DNA of 64,000 bases, taken from the NCBI GenBank assembly GCA_019912315.1, contig JAIOJA010000023.1, forward strand, positions 105,671 to 169,670. Direction: 5' to 3'. The stretch comes from Planctomycetota bacterium (GTDB lineage: Bacteria > Planctomycetota > UBA8742 > UBA2392). The notes under the pieces were generated by a model. It saw only the letters and a list, made by a program, of their open reading frames with translations. It was not told the origin of the DNA and did no database searches. Both the position numbers and the translations under genes were made by a program. The stretch's first letter is position 1, and every line of letters starts with the position of its first letter. This document shows, in pieces, positions 26,535-34,283 of the stretch.

Positions 26535-27821
26535 TCAGGCGTCGATGGAAAGCCCTATTTCCGCCAGCTTCTGGCGCACTTCGTTCAGCGATGTCTGGCC
26601 GAAGTTCGGCGCCGCCAGCAACTCGGCTTCCGACTTGTCGGCAAGATCGCCGATTGTCTTGATGCCAAGTCGTTCCATGCATCGGCGCGAGCGGACGGAA
26701 AGTTCCAGCGCATCGATGGACTGGTCAAGCGTGTCGTCAACCGTCGGCGGCGGCGTAGAGCCGTCTTCCGGCGGCGCGTATGACAATGCGTCTTCGGTGC
26801 GCATACCCAGTCGCAGCATTTTGGACGCGAGGATCGACTTGATTTCCTGCAGGCTGGTCTCGCCGAAATTCTTGTAGCTCAGGAGCTCCGACTCCGTCTT
26901 CAGAATCAGGTCGCCCAAGGTGTCGATCTTCATCTTCTGCAGGCAGTTGCGCGAGCGCACGGACAACTCAAAGTCCGTAACCGGCGTGCGCAGGATCTGC
27001 AGGCGCTTGTCTTCCTTGCGCTCGCGATCCTCGTCGTAGAACATGTTCTTGCTGGATTCCGCATCGCGCTTGTACAGCCGCGCGCGGGTGTGCGTCGGGT
27101 AGGCCGACAGCACGGTCTCATAGCACTTGATGGCCAGATCCCACTGTCCCTCATCCTCATACAGCGTGCCCAGGTTGATCAGCACGTCCACGGGGACCGG
27201 CGGGTTCTGCACGATCTGCTCATAGGCGCGGCGCGCGGCCTCGTCGTCGCCGGCGGCCTGGGCGATCTGCCCGTAGACGAAGGCGACGTTGCGGTCGATC
27301 GGGTGGTTGCCGTACAGGGCGACGATTTCGTCCATGGCGGTTTCGAGGTCGCCCTGACGAAATTTCAACTCGATCAGGCAGGCCTGGATACTGGGATGGT
27401 CGCCCTTGTATGCCTTCAGGTTCTTTTCTGCTTCGGCGAACTTGGACTGCGCCACCTGGGCGCGAAACAGCGGCAGCAGTACTTCCAGGCCCTTGCTGCT
27501 CTTCAACTCACCGGTCAGCAGTTCCTCGCCCTTGGCGTAGAAGCCTGTGTCCACCAGCGTGCGCGCCAGGAAGTGCTTGCCCCATGCGCTGCCGGCTTCG
27601 GTTTCCAGAATGGCCAGCGCGCGGTCAAGGCGCCCCAGCAGGTATAGAAGCACGCCCTGGCGCTCGCGCGAGGCGGTCCAGCTATTGAGAGCCTCATCGG
27701 CCAGTTTGCGCAGCCCCGGCTCCGCGAGAAGCTGCTCGCGCAGCTCCAGCAGGTGCGTTACGTCGGGGTTCTTGGATTCAATGACTTCAGTCAGGAGATC
27801 GGCGGCAACCGCGGTGGACAT
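26535..27821 (-). CDS. TPR protein with two tandem RNA polymerase alpha-CTD-like modules
   Basis: A 428-residue protein. Residues about 30-255 form TPR-like helical repeats (CYETVLSAYPTHTRARLYKRD is a typical unit). Two helix-hairpin-helix modules follow, at about 279-340 (FELSVRSRNCLQKMKIDTLG, SELLSYKNFGETSLQEIK) and 366-425 (LELSVRSRRCMERLGIKTIG, ELLAAPNFGQTSLNEVR). Both match the C-terminal domain of the RNA polymerase alpha subunit, which contacts UP-element DNA and activators. No alpha NTD is present, so this is not RpoA. Such TPR-alphaCTD proteins are known from planctomycete genomes with unknown function. The following kinase gene suggests phospho-control of a transcription-linked adaptor. 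Confidence 0.85.
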   Translation of the reverse strand: MSTAVAADLLTEVIESKNPDVTHLLELREQLLAEPGLRKLADEALNSWTASRERQGVLLYLLGRLDRALAILETEAGSAWGKHFLARTLVDTGFYAKGEELLTGELKSSKGLEVLLPLFRAQVAQSKFAEAEKNLKAYKGDHPSIQACLIELKFRQGDLETAMDEIVALYGNHPIDRNVAFVYGQIAQAAGDDEAARRAYEQIVQNPPVPVDVLINLGTLYEDEGQWDLAIKCYETVLSAYPTHTRARLYKRDAESSKNMFYDEDRERKEDKRLQILRTPVTDFELSVRSRNCLQKMKIDTLGDLILKTESELLSYKNFGETSLQEIKSILASKMLRLGMRTEDALSYAPPEDGSTPPPTVDDTLDQSIDALELSVRSRRCMERLGIKTIGDLADKSEAELLAAPNFGQTSLNEVRQKLAEIGLSIDA

Positions 27822-27888
27822 TCATGGCTCCAATAAACTACGCCCCGCCACAATTTGTGACGAGGCAGCGAATTCCTCAAGGGCAAAA

Positions 27889-27916
27889 AAGATAGGGATT
27901 TGCGTGCCCGTGTCAA
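27889..27916 (-). promoter_or_regulatory. Strong sigma-70-like promoter for TPR/alpha-CTD-kinase operon
   Basis: On the minus strand TTGACA (27916-27911) and TATCTT (27894-27889) are separated by 16 bases. The predicted start gives a leader of about 60 bases before the ATG at 27821. Confidence 0.65.
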
Positions 27917-27973
27917 TGGGAGGACAGGCGTCAGAATGCGCCATTGGCAGTTCCCTGACCCCTGAAACCTATC

Positions 27974-29215
27974 TTATGGCAACTCGTAGTCGTTCACGTT
28001 TGTCCAGGTTGTCACCACGCCGCCCCCCTGGGGCTGCGCAACCCAGCTTACAATCAGTTCGTTGTCGTCCAGGGCCAGTACCGGGCGCTGGTTCGTTGAC
28101 GGCTGGCTGTTGCCCTGGCTGATGTTTACCGGGTCGCCCGGCCAGTTCGAGGCGTTGTCGTGACTGGTCTTTACCAGAATGTTGCCGCCTGTCACGCCGC
28201 CGTCGTTGCAGACCAGCATCACCGTGAAATTGTCGTCAGGGCGCCGGAACACGGCGATTTCAGGGTCACGGATCCCGCCGGTTTCACTGGTGATGAGTTG
28301 CCCCGGCGCGGCGAACGTGCCGCCCGTGCGGGTGTACGTCGCAAACAGCGCGCGGTCGCCGTTCAACGCCTGGCCAACGAACGCAAGAAACACTTCGCCG
28401 TCGAGTCCGCCTTCAACGCGCGGCTGCGTCATGTCCACACTGCCCGAGGCCGCAAGCCCGCTGCCCACGCCGCCAAAAGTCGCGCCGTTGTCGTCGCTGC
28501 GGACCATCCGGATGTTGCGGCTTGTGCCGTCGCTTTCGGCCCAGACCACGTAGACGCGGTCGCTGCGATCGGTGCACAGGTCGGGCATCTCGGCCGGCAT
28601 GTTGCCCGCCGCCTTGGGCAGCAGGACCGGCGCGAGAAAGATCGAGCCCTGGGTGCGGCGGTAAAAGATTGCGGTTGTGGGGTTGGGTGGCACGGTCGAA
28701 CCTTCCCACAGCACGTGAATGCGTGAGGCGCTGTCCACATGGACGCGCGGGTTGTTTTCGTCCTCGGCCGTGTTGGTCAGGTTGGTCGGGGTGGCCAGAG
28801 TGCCGCCCGAAGTGCGTGTGGCATAGTAAATGTCGCGGTTCGGCGATGTGCCCTCTACCCACACCATGTGAAGTGTGCCGGCGCCGTCAAGGAAGACGTG
28901 CGGCGAGCGGCTGTCGCCCGCGGAGGCCGGAAACACGGGGGCGGGCGCCGTGAAGCTGCCGCCGCCCACGCGTTGGACGTACATGAGGTTGTGATGTGCG
29001 GCGCCGTCGTACTGGCAGTACAGCATGTGGGTGCGGGTGCCGTCGTAGGCGATGGCGGGCTCAATGGCCTGGTCGGTGGGCGTGGCGGGCTGCGCGATGG
29101 CCACGCCGACGGTTACGCTAATAGGCTTGGCCTCGCCTTCTTCGTCTTCGTCTTCCGCGCAGGCGCCAAGCAGTAACGCCAGCAGGCACAGGACGGTCAG
29201 GTTCAATAGCTTCAT
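27974..29215 (-). CDS. Predicted lipoprotein, sialidase/BNR-repeat-like beta-propeller
   Basis: A 413-residue protein starting at ATG 29215, giving a clean lipoprotein signal (MKLLNLTVLCLLALLLGAC, cysteine at 19) followed by an acidic linker (EDEDEEGEA). The body holds about six repeats with HMLYCQYDG, DSRSPHVFLDGAGTLHMVW, ENNPRVHVDSASRIHVLWEG and VRSDDNGATFGG. The aspartate-box-like S-x-D-x-G-x-T-F motifs suggest a six-bladed propeller of the sialidase/BNR type. Catalytic arginines of true sialidases are not evident, so binding rather than hydrolysis is likely. Probably surface- or periplasm-exposed. Confidence 0.75.
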   Translation of the reverse strand: MKLLNLTVLCLLALLLGACAEDEDEEGEAKPISVTVGVAIAQPATPTDQAIEPAIAYDGTRTHMLYCQYDGAAHHNLMYVQRVGGGSFTAPAPVFPASAGDSRSPHVFLDGAGTLHMVWVEGTSPNRDIYYATRTSGGTLATPTNLTNTAEDENNPRVHVDSASRIHVLWEGSTVPPNPTTAIFYRRTQGSIFLAPVLLPKAAGNMPAEMPDLCTDRSDRVYVVWAESDGTSRNIRMVRSDDNGATFGGVGSGLAASGSVDMTQPRVEGGLDGEVFLAFVGQALNGDRALFATYTRTGGTFAAPGQLITSETGGIRDPEIAVFRRPDDNFTVMLVCNDGGVTGGNILVKTSHDNASNWPGDPVNISQGNSQPSTNQRPVLALDDNELIVSWVAQPQGGGVVTTWTNVNDYELP

Positions 29216-29243
29216 GGAAGGCTCTGGTAGGGGCAGGTCGGGG

Positions 29244-29483
29244 TTATTCTTTTTCGTAGACACCCTTGTCGCGCCGGACAAGCTTGGTGAACCCGAGTTC
29301 TTTGAGGCGCGTGGGGGCCATCCTATCGCTGGCGCCGGAAAAGCGCGACAGGATCTTCTCGACGGCGCGCCCGCAAACGGGGCACTTGTCGATGGGGTCG
29401 TCGGACATCTTCTGAAAGAACTCGAAGGTTTCTTCGCAGGTGTCGCCGGGCTTGCCTTTGTGTCGGTACTCGTAGATGGGCAT
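29244..29483 (-). CDS. FmdB-family zinc-ribbon protein
   Basis: A 79-residue protein beginning MPIYEYRHKGKPGD, as in FmdB-like putative regulatory proteins. FmdB proteins usually carry two CxxC pairs for zinc. Here CPVCG is present at about 36-40, but the first pair is reduced to a lone cysteine (DTCEETFEFF), with His7 as a possible extra ligand. The basic C-terminal tail (FTKLVRRDKGVYEKE) is typical of related small proteins. It lies 28 bases upstream of the lipoprotein gene, in the same orientation. Function unknown. Confidence 0.82.
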   Translation of the reverse strand: MPIYEYRHKGKPGDTCEETFEFFQKMSDDPIDKCPVCGRAVEKILSRFSGASDRMAPTRLKELGFTKLVRRDKGVYEKE

Positions 29484-29676
29484 GTGTGTCAGGATACGGA
29501 ATTCGGGCGCCTCGCGTAAGCTGGCGGCAAATCAGGAACAGTGCCGCACGGAGCCTCAAACCCGTGTCAAGTTTTCTTACACATGGCCATAAAACGTGAC
29601 AGTCTGGACGGGCGGCGAATTGGGCAAATGCCCGAAAAGGCTTTGAGTCAGGGCTGTGTGACGCGCCCATTAGAAA

Positions 29677-29692
29677 TGGCATATCTTGTGCT
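29677..29692 (+). promoter_or_regulatory. Candidate sigma-54 promoter
   Basis: TGGCATATCTTGTGCT matches the -24/-12 consensus TGGCAYRN4TTGCW at all but one defined position and has the required GG-N10-GC spacing. It ends 61 bases before the ATG of the first secreted family gene and points toward it. The rest of 29484-29753 shows no gene. Confidence 0.5.
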
Positions 29693-29753
29693 TACTCGCA
29701 GGCACCGACTTACGGTTGAATTGGCAGGAATCTACTTTTCAGGGAGAAACTCA

Positions 29754-30299
29754 ATGCGCAAAAGCATCTTTTTCAGCCTTCTGTGTTTGATCGCCATCGT
29801 GGCGGTGGCTTGTGGTAACGGCAACACTCCGACGACTGGTGGCAACACGACTGGTGGCGGTTGCACCGGTGGCGGCGGCGACGCGGCTGACGCTTACGCC
29901 CTCTACAAGAAGGAAGGCCGTAAGTGGAAGACTAAGAGCGTGATGAAGATCGAAGGCCAGCCGGACATGGTTTCGTTCACGGAATATGAAATCACCAAGC
30001 TCGCTGACGACCATGCCATGCAGAAGATGACCATGCTGGATAAGGACGGCAAGCCGATGGCCGGCATGGAGCCGACCGAAACCAAGATCGAGTTCAAGAC
30101 GGCCGAAGCTCCGGCCTGCACTGGCGCCGAAGCTCCGAAGATGACGGAAGAGACGGTCACCGTCGCCGCTGGCGAGTTTGAGTGCTACGTCGTGGAAAAC
30201 GCCGGCACCAAGAGCTGGAGTTCCAAGAAGTATCCGGGCCTTTCAGTCAAGATGGAAGGCGCAACGATGACCATGGAACTGATTGAGTTCACTGAGTAG
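29754..30299 (+). CDS. Lipoprotein, single-copy member of a novel secreted domain family
   Basis: A 181-residue predicted lipoprotein: MRKSIFFSLLCLIAIVAVAC ends in a lipobox cysteine at 20, followed by a Gly/Thr-rich linker (about 25-43). Residues about 46-181 are one copy of a domain shared with the next three genes. It opens with YALYKKEGRKW and ends with AAGEFECYVV, a Trp, KKYPGLSVKMEG and MELIEFTE. I do not recognise this domain from known families. ATG has AGGGAG upstream; earlier in-frame starts lack a signal. The repeated AGxFxC...W...PG...VK...MELxEF pattern defines the family. A terminator follows. Confidence 0.85.
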   Translation: MRKSIFFSLLCLIAIVAVACGNGNTPTTGGNTTGGGCTGGGGDAADAYALYKKEGRKWKTKSVMKIEGQPDMVSFTEYEITKLADDHAMQKMTMLDKDGKPMAGMEPTETKIEFKTAEAPACTGAEAPKMTEETVTVAAGEFECYVVENAGTKSWSSKKYPGLSVKMEGATMTMELIEFTE

Positions 30300-30322
30300 A
30301 TGATTCGCGATTATTGGACGAG

Positions 30323-30346
30323 CGGGCGCCTTCGGGCGCCCGTTTT
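30323..30346 (+). terminator. Rho-independent terminator
   Basis: The stem CGGGCGCC (30323-30330) pairs perfectly with GGCGCCCG (30335-30342) around a stable TTCG tetraloop, followed by TTTT. Confidence 0.9.
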
Positions 30347-30433
30347 CATTTGTGCTTGTGGACACGTCATGTCGCACGAGGTCTAATCTTCGGTCCAACT
30401 GACGGAAGTCGCTCAAACCAACGGGAGATGAAT

Positions 30434-31771
30434 ATGTACATCAAGACACTGTTCGCGAGCTTGGCTGCGGGCTCGCTGCTGATCGCGTTTTCGGCCCCGG
30501 CACCGATGGCCCAGGAGGCCAAGCCCGCGCCCGTTGAGGTCAAGCCCGCACCGGCTGCCAACACCAAAACCCGCCGCGGCGAAGGCGAGCAGATGCTGGG
30601 CTCGTTCCGTGACCAGGCCCGCGTTTCCTATGCCAAGACCGGCGTCGCGCCCAAGACCCTGACAGGCAAAGAAGATGCCGGCGGGTGCCGCGTCGGCAAG
30701 GAAGAACTCGTGGGCAAGTACTGCAAGGTTCACGACAAGGTCTACCAGGTTAACGACAAGCCCGGCAGCGCGGCGCTGATCGTCGAAGACACCGAGGGCG
30801 GCGACGGCTTCGCCATCATGAAGTTCGAATGGGCCAACGGCAGCTCGAAAATCAGCTGGTACAAGACCCTCGAGGACCTGACGAAGGCTCACGACGACGT
30901 TGCGGTCACGGACAAGACGACTGCCTCCGGCGACGGCGAAACCGCAGAAGCTGAGGAAGTTGACGACCCGTACGCCCTTTACAAGAAGGAGGGGCGCAAC
31001 TGGACACATGAGCTGACCGGCGGCATGACGATGAAGACCACGGTCAAAGAAGTCACCAAAGAAGGCGCGACATTGGAAACGCAAGTGTTCATGAAGGGCG
31101 AGCCGCTCGGTGACGCATCGACTTACGAAATGGAGTTCACCACCGCCGAGGGTGTAGAGGACTCTGGCGTAGAACCCGTCAAGCCGATCGAAAAGGAAAT
31201 CGAGTGCAAGGCCGGCACCTTCGACTGTGTCAGCTACGACGAAGGAAAGACCTGGCTGCACAAGCAGTATCCGGGTCTGATCGTTAAGGCGCAGGCGATG
31301 GAACTTGTCGAGTTCAACGAGAATCCCACGAGCGACGATGGCACCGAAGGCGGGCCTGACAAACCCGCCGACGACGAGGGCGAAGCCAAGCCCTCCGACA
31401 TGAGCGACTACTGGGAGCGCTACGTCAGCACCTTCAAGAAGGGGCGCACCTGGACGCTCAAGATGGCGGCCGGCATCCAGTTGAAGTTCGAGGTTACCAG
31501 CGTCACCGAAACGAAGGCGGTGGTGAAGACTTCGACGACCATGAACGGCAACGCAATGGGCGAACCCAGCGACAGCGAGTACGATCTGGTGAAGCCGGAT
31601 AACGAAGGCGCTGAAGGCGACGATGGGATCAAGTGGGTCGAAAAGGAGATCGAGGTCGAGGCCGGCAAGTTCCTGTGCGCGTCGCCCGACGGCAGAACCT
31701 GGATGATGAAGAAGCACCCGATGATCATCGTAAAGAGCGCCGGCATGGAACTGATTGAGTTCACTGAATAG
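30434..31771 (+). CDS. Secreted protein: pilin-like globular domain plus two family domains
   Basis: A 445-residue secreted protein. ATG 30434 sits 6 bases after GGGAG; ATG 30428 is too close to it. The signal peptide (MYIKTLFASLAAGSLLIAFS) is cut near APMAQ, followed by a Pro/Ala linker. Residues about 45-144 resemble the globular domain of the major pilin at 6890: RRGEGEQMLGSFRDQARVSY against RRAEGEQLLGSQRDWARVEY, ending ISWY against ITWN. The N-terminal pilin helix and prepilin site are absent. Two family domains follow, at about 178-295 and 324-445 (YALYKKEGRNW, KAGTFDC, KQYPGLIVK, MELVEF). Acidic linkers separate the modules. Function unknown; interaction with pili is an inference. Confidence 0.85.
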   Translation: MYIKTLFASLAAGSLLIAFSAPAPMAQEAKPAPVEVKPAPAANTKTRRGEGEQMLGSFRDQARVSYAKTGVAPKTLTGKEDAGGCRVGKEELVGKYCKVHDKVYQVNDKPGSAALIVEDTEGGDGFAIMKFEWANGSSKISWYKTLEDLTKAHDDVAVTDKTTASGDGETAEAEEVDDPYALYKKEGRNWTHELTGGMTMKTTVKEVTKEGATLETQVFMKGEPLGDASTYEMEFTTAEGVEDSGVEPVKPIEKEIECKAGTFDCVSYDEGKTWLHKQYPGLIVKAQAMELVEFNENPTSDDGTEGGPDKPADDEGEAKPSDMSDYWERYVSTFKKGRTWTLKMAAGIQLKFEVTSVTETKAVVKTSTTMNGNAMGEPSDSEYDLVKPDNEGAEGDDGIKWVEKEIEVEAGKFLCASPDGRTWMMKKHPMIIVKSAGMELIEFTE

Positions 31772-31785
31772 AAACTTCAAGCCAA

Positions 31786-31818
31786 AGCGGGCGCTTTCGG
31801 GCGCCCGCTTTTGTTTTT
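31786..31818 (+). terminator. Rho-independent terminator
   Basis: The stem AGCGGGCGC (31786-31794) pairs with GCGCCCGCT (31801-31809) around TTTCGG, followed by a T-rich tract to 31818. Confidence 0.9.
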
Positions 31819-31864
31819 GTGGGTGGGGGATTGGCCGGTAGGCTGGTGAGCCACGGGAGATCAC

Positions 31865-33169
31865 ATGAAACGTATATGGATTGCCGCGTTGCTGTTTGCT
31901 TTGGCCGTGCCGTGCGTGGTCGCGCAGGACGACGCACCCAGGGTCGAGGTTGACCCGGACATCAAGCTGATGGCCCTGTACGACACAGCCGGCCGCTCCT
32001 GGTCGCACCGTGTGATCCACTGGAGCCGGGGTGAAAGTCCGTACGTCGTGCGAATGCATGCCGTGGTGGACAGCCTGGAAGATGAGCGCGCGCAGGTAAC
32101 GACAACCCACTCCGACGACTGGGGTACCGATAACGAAACGACGGAGACATATGAGCTGACCAACGTGCCGGACGGCCTGAAGAGCTGGGCGGGCAAGAAT
32201 CTGGCCGTGGAAACCCTCGACATGGGTTTCCGAAAGTTCGAGTGCCGCAAGCACGTTTCTGAAGAGGACGGTGTGCGCGTCACCACCTGGGTCAGTACCG
32301 AGTTTCACCCCCTGATGGTCAAGCAAACGGTGTTTGGCGCGACGGACTACACGGTATGCAAGCTGACGTCGTTCAACGACGGCAAAGTTGACCCGTACCT
32401 TCTTTACCGAAAGTCAGGACGCAGTTGGACGATTGAATTGGCCGGCGGCATGAAAATGAAATCGACAATTACAGGCGTTACTGAAGAACACGCCAACATG
32501 CAGACCGAACTGTTCAAGGCCGACGGTACTTCACTTGCGCCCGCCACAGAGACGCAGATCAAGTTCCAGATCGTCGAGAGCGCGCCGGAAGAGATGCCGG
32601 ATCCGGCCGTGCCCACAGAGAAAAAGGTCAACTGCCAGGCCGGAGAGTTTGACTGCATAAGCTACGACAACGGAGACACGTGGGTGCTTAAGCAGTACCC
32701 AGGAGTAATCGCCAAAGGGCCGGCCATGGAACTGGTCGAGTTCGACCTGGGCCATGACTCCAACGCGTTCTATCGCACGGTCGGGAACAGCTACACGCTG
32801 GAATCCACGACCAAGGTTGCCGGTGTCAGTGTTAATCAGTCCATGAAGTACGAAGTAACAAAAATCGACGGCGCCAACTGCACCTACACGATGAAATCCA
32901 TCGACGACAACGGGGCAGTGATGAGCAACACCAAAATGAACCATACCCTGCCCGATGCGCCGGAAGAGGGCGAAGCGCCCCCGCCCACCTGCCCCTACAC
33001 GGATCAGATCGAGGAGCTGGTCTACACGCCCGCGGGGACCTTTCCGGCCATTCGCACCGACGCCGGTGAGATGGTGATGTGGACCTGGAACGGGCTGACG
33101 ATCCGCATCGAGATGAAGACCGACGACGTTGAGATGGTTCAGGAGCTAGCGCAGCTCAACATCCAGTAG
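31865..33169 (+). CDS. Secreted protein with three copies of the family domain
   Basis: A 434-residue protein with a Sec signal (MKRIWIAALLFALAVPCVVA, cut before QDD). Copy 1, about 30-165, is divergent (LMALYDTAGRSWSH to FRKFECRKHV, HPLMVKQ). Copy 2, about 172-290, is close to consensus (YLLYRKSGRSWTIELAGGM, QAGEFDC, KQYPGVIAK, MELVEF). Copy 3, about 296-434, is divergent and has lost the conserved Cys (PAGTFPAIRTDAG). ATG follows GGGAGATC. It reads in the same direction as its paralogues. I recognise no known enzyme motif, and the conserved pattern suggests a structural or ligand-binding fold. Confidence 0.82.
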   Translation: MKRIWIAALLFALAVPCVVAQDDAPRVEVDPDIKLMALYDTAGRSWSHRVIHWSRGESPYVVRMHAVVDSLEDERAQVTTTHSDDWGTDNETTETYELTNVPDGLKSWAGKNLAVETLDMGFRKFECRKHVSEEDGVRVTTWVSTEFHPLMVKQTVFGATDYTVCKLTSFNDGKVDPYLLYRKSGRSWTIELAGGMKMKSTITGVTEEHANMQTELFKADGTSLAPATETQIKFQIVESAPEEMPDPAVPTEKKVNCQAGEFDCISYDNGDTWVLKQYPGVIAKGPAMELVEFDLGHDSNAFYRTVGNSYTLESTTKVAGVSVNQSMKYEVTKIDGANCTYTMKSIDDNGAVMSNTKMNHTLPDAPEEGEAPPPTCPYTDQIEELVYTPAGTFPAIRTDAGEMVMWTWNGLTIRIEMKTDDVEMVQELAQLNIQ

Positions 33170-33228
33170 GCGCGGAGGGGGCGATTCGGTACACTGAGAC
33201 GGGCCACATACCACCTGAGGAGGGGGAC

Positions 33229-34212
33229 ATGCAGCACATCATTCGCGCTATGGCGCTCATCTTTGTCGTCGCGATCTTCGCGATGCACAGCAGCACCGTA
33301 AGTGCCGAACCCAAGGAAGGCGACTGGGCTTCCGGCTGGAACACCTGGAAAGACTCCACCGTCGGCGACTGGATCGAGTATTCGATCAGCGGCGTCGCTG
33401 GCATTCGCCAGGACGTCACCGCGGTCAAGGGTGATGACATCACCTACACCCACAAGATGCTCGACAAAGTCGGCGAGGTCACCAACAGCAAGGAATACAC
33501 CAAGGCCTGGAACAAGATCAAAATGCAGAGCAAGCTGCCCTATGGCGACGCCATGGAGGTCACCTGGACCGAAGTCGTAGTCGACTTTGGCGCCGAAAAG
33601 CTGAACTGCGACCTCGCGGAATGGGACCAGGGCAAGGGCAACGACGCCGCCAAAACGCAGGTGTATTTCTGCAAAAACGTGTCCTGTGGCGGCATCGTCA
33701 AGGTCGCGACCAACGGCAAGGACATTGTCTGGATGACCGGCTTCGCCAAGGCGGGTGCCAAGGTTGAAGGCGACCCGACCACGGGGCAGGCGCCCGTGAA
33801 GTCCAAGCTGCCGCGCTTCTTCGCAAGCGTTGACAACAAGGCTGTCGTCAAGATCAGCGGCGCGGGGCGCGACGACATGTACCAGTTGCGCACCGTGACG
33901 GATGTGGCCGAGGAAATCACCAAGTGGACGGCCGTTGTTTGCGACAGCGAAGGCGCAGCGGACCCGAAGGCGCGCCTGCTGGAGTTTGAGCAGACCAAGG
34001 AAGCCTGGGACAAAGATTACGGCAAGCCCGCCGAAACCGGCGTGACGCTGAAGCTGGATGCGGGTGAGTTCGTTTGCGACGTGTTCAAATCAACCGCCGA
34101 AGACGGGCGCGAAATCACGGAGTGGGTGTCCGAAGGGCTGTCCGTGAAGAAGATCGTCAAGGCCAAGGGCAAGGAAACGACAATCGAAGTGGTTTCCTAC
34201 ACGATGAAGTAA
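33229..34212 (+). CDS. Secreted protein with two divergent copies of the family domain
   Basis: A 327-residue protein with signal MQHIIRAMALIFVVAIFAMH cut near VSA-EP, and a very strong ribosome site (GAGGAGGGGGAC). Residues about 40-165 and 180-327 look like two distant copies of the family domain. The second keeps DAGEFVCDVF, EWVSEGLSVKKIVKA and IEVVSYTMK, corresponding to AGxFxC, W, VK and the MELxEF strand. The first carries extra cysteines (LNCDL, FCKNVSCGG) that may form disulfides. It ends the four-gene array before a terminator. Confidence 0.8.
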   Translation: MQHIIRAMALIFVVAIFAMHSSTVSAEPKEGDWASGWNTWKDSTVGDWIEYSISGVAGIRQDVTAVKGDDITYTHKMLDKVGEVTNSKEYTKAWNKIKMQSKLPYGDAMEVTWTEVVVDFGAEKLNCDLAEWDQGKGNDAAKTQVYFCKNVSCGGIVKVATNGKDIVWMTGFAKAGAKVEGDPTTGQAPVKSKLPRFFASVDNKAVVKISGAGRDDMYQLRTVTDVAEEITKWTAVVCDSEGAADPKARLLEFEQTKEAWDKDYGKPAETGVTLKLDAGEFVCDVFKSTAEDGREITEWVSEGLSVKKIVKAKGKETTIEVVSYTMK

Positions 34213-34242
34213 GCGCGGAAGTAAACGCGGCAAACATGAAAG

Positions 34243-34270
34243 CGCCCCCGCAACTGCGGGGGCGTTTTTT
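34243..34270 (+). terminator. Rho-independent terminator ending the secreted-family array
   Basis: CGCCCCCGCA (34243-34252) pairs with TGCGGGGGCG (34255-34264), followed by TTTTTT. It separates the array from the convergent gene. Confidence 0.92.
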
Positions 34271-34283
34271 GTTTCGTGGGCAC

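Noticed and set aside
26535..27821. RNA polymerase alpha subunit gene (rpoA)
   Set aside because: Only the C-terminal modules are present, twice, with TPRs in place of the assembly domain.
30413..32326. 637-codon minus-strand open frame across two secreted-family genes
   Set aside because: It runs across terminators and two signal-peptide genes on the opposite strand; it is a composition artefact.
33226..34212. Major pilin relative by analogy with the 30434 gene
   Set aside because: No RRxEGEQ-type segment or prepilin site; only the family domain is recognisable.
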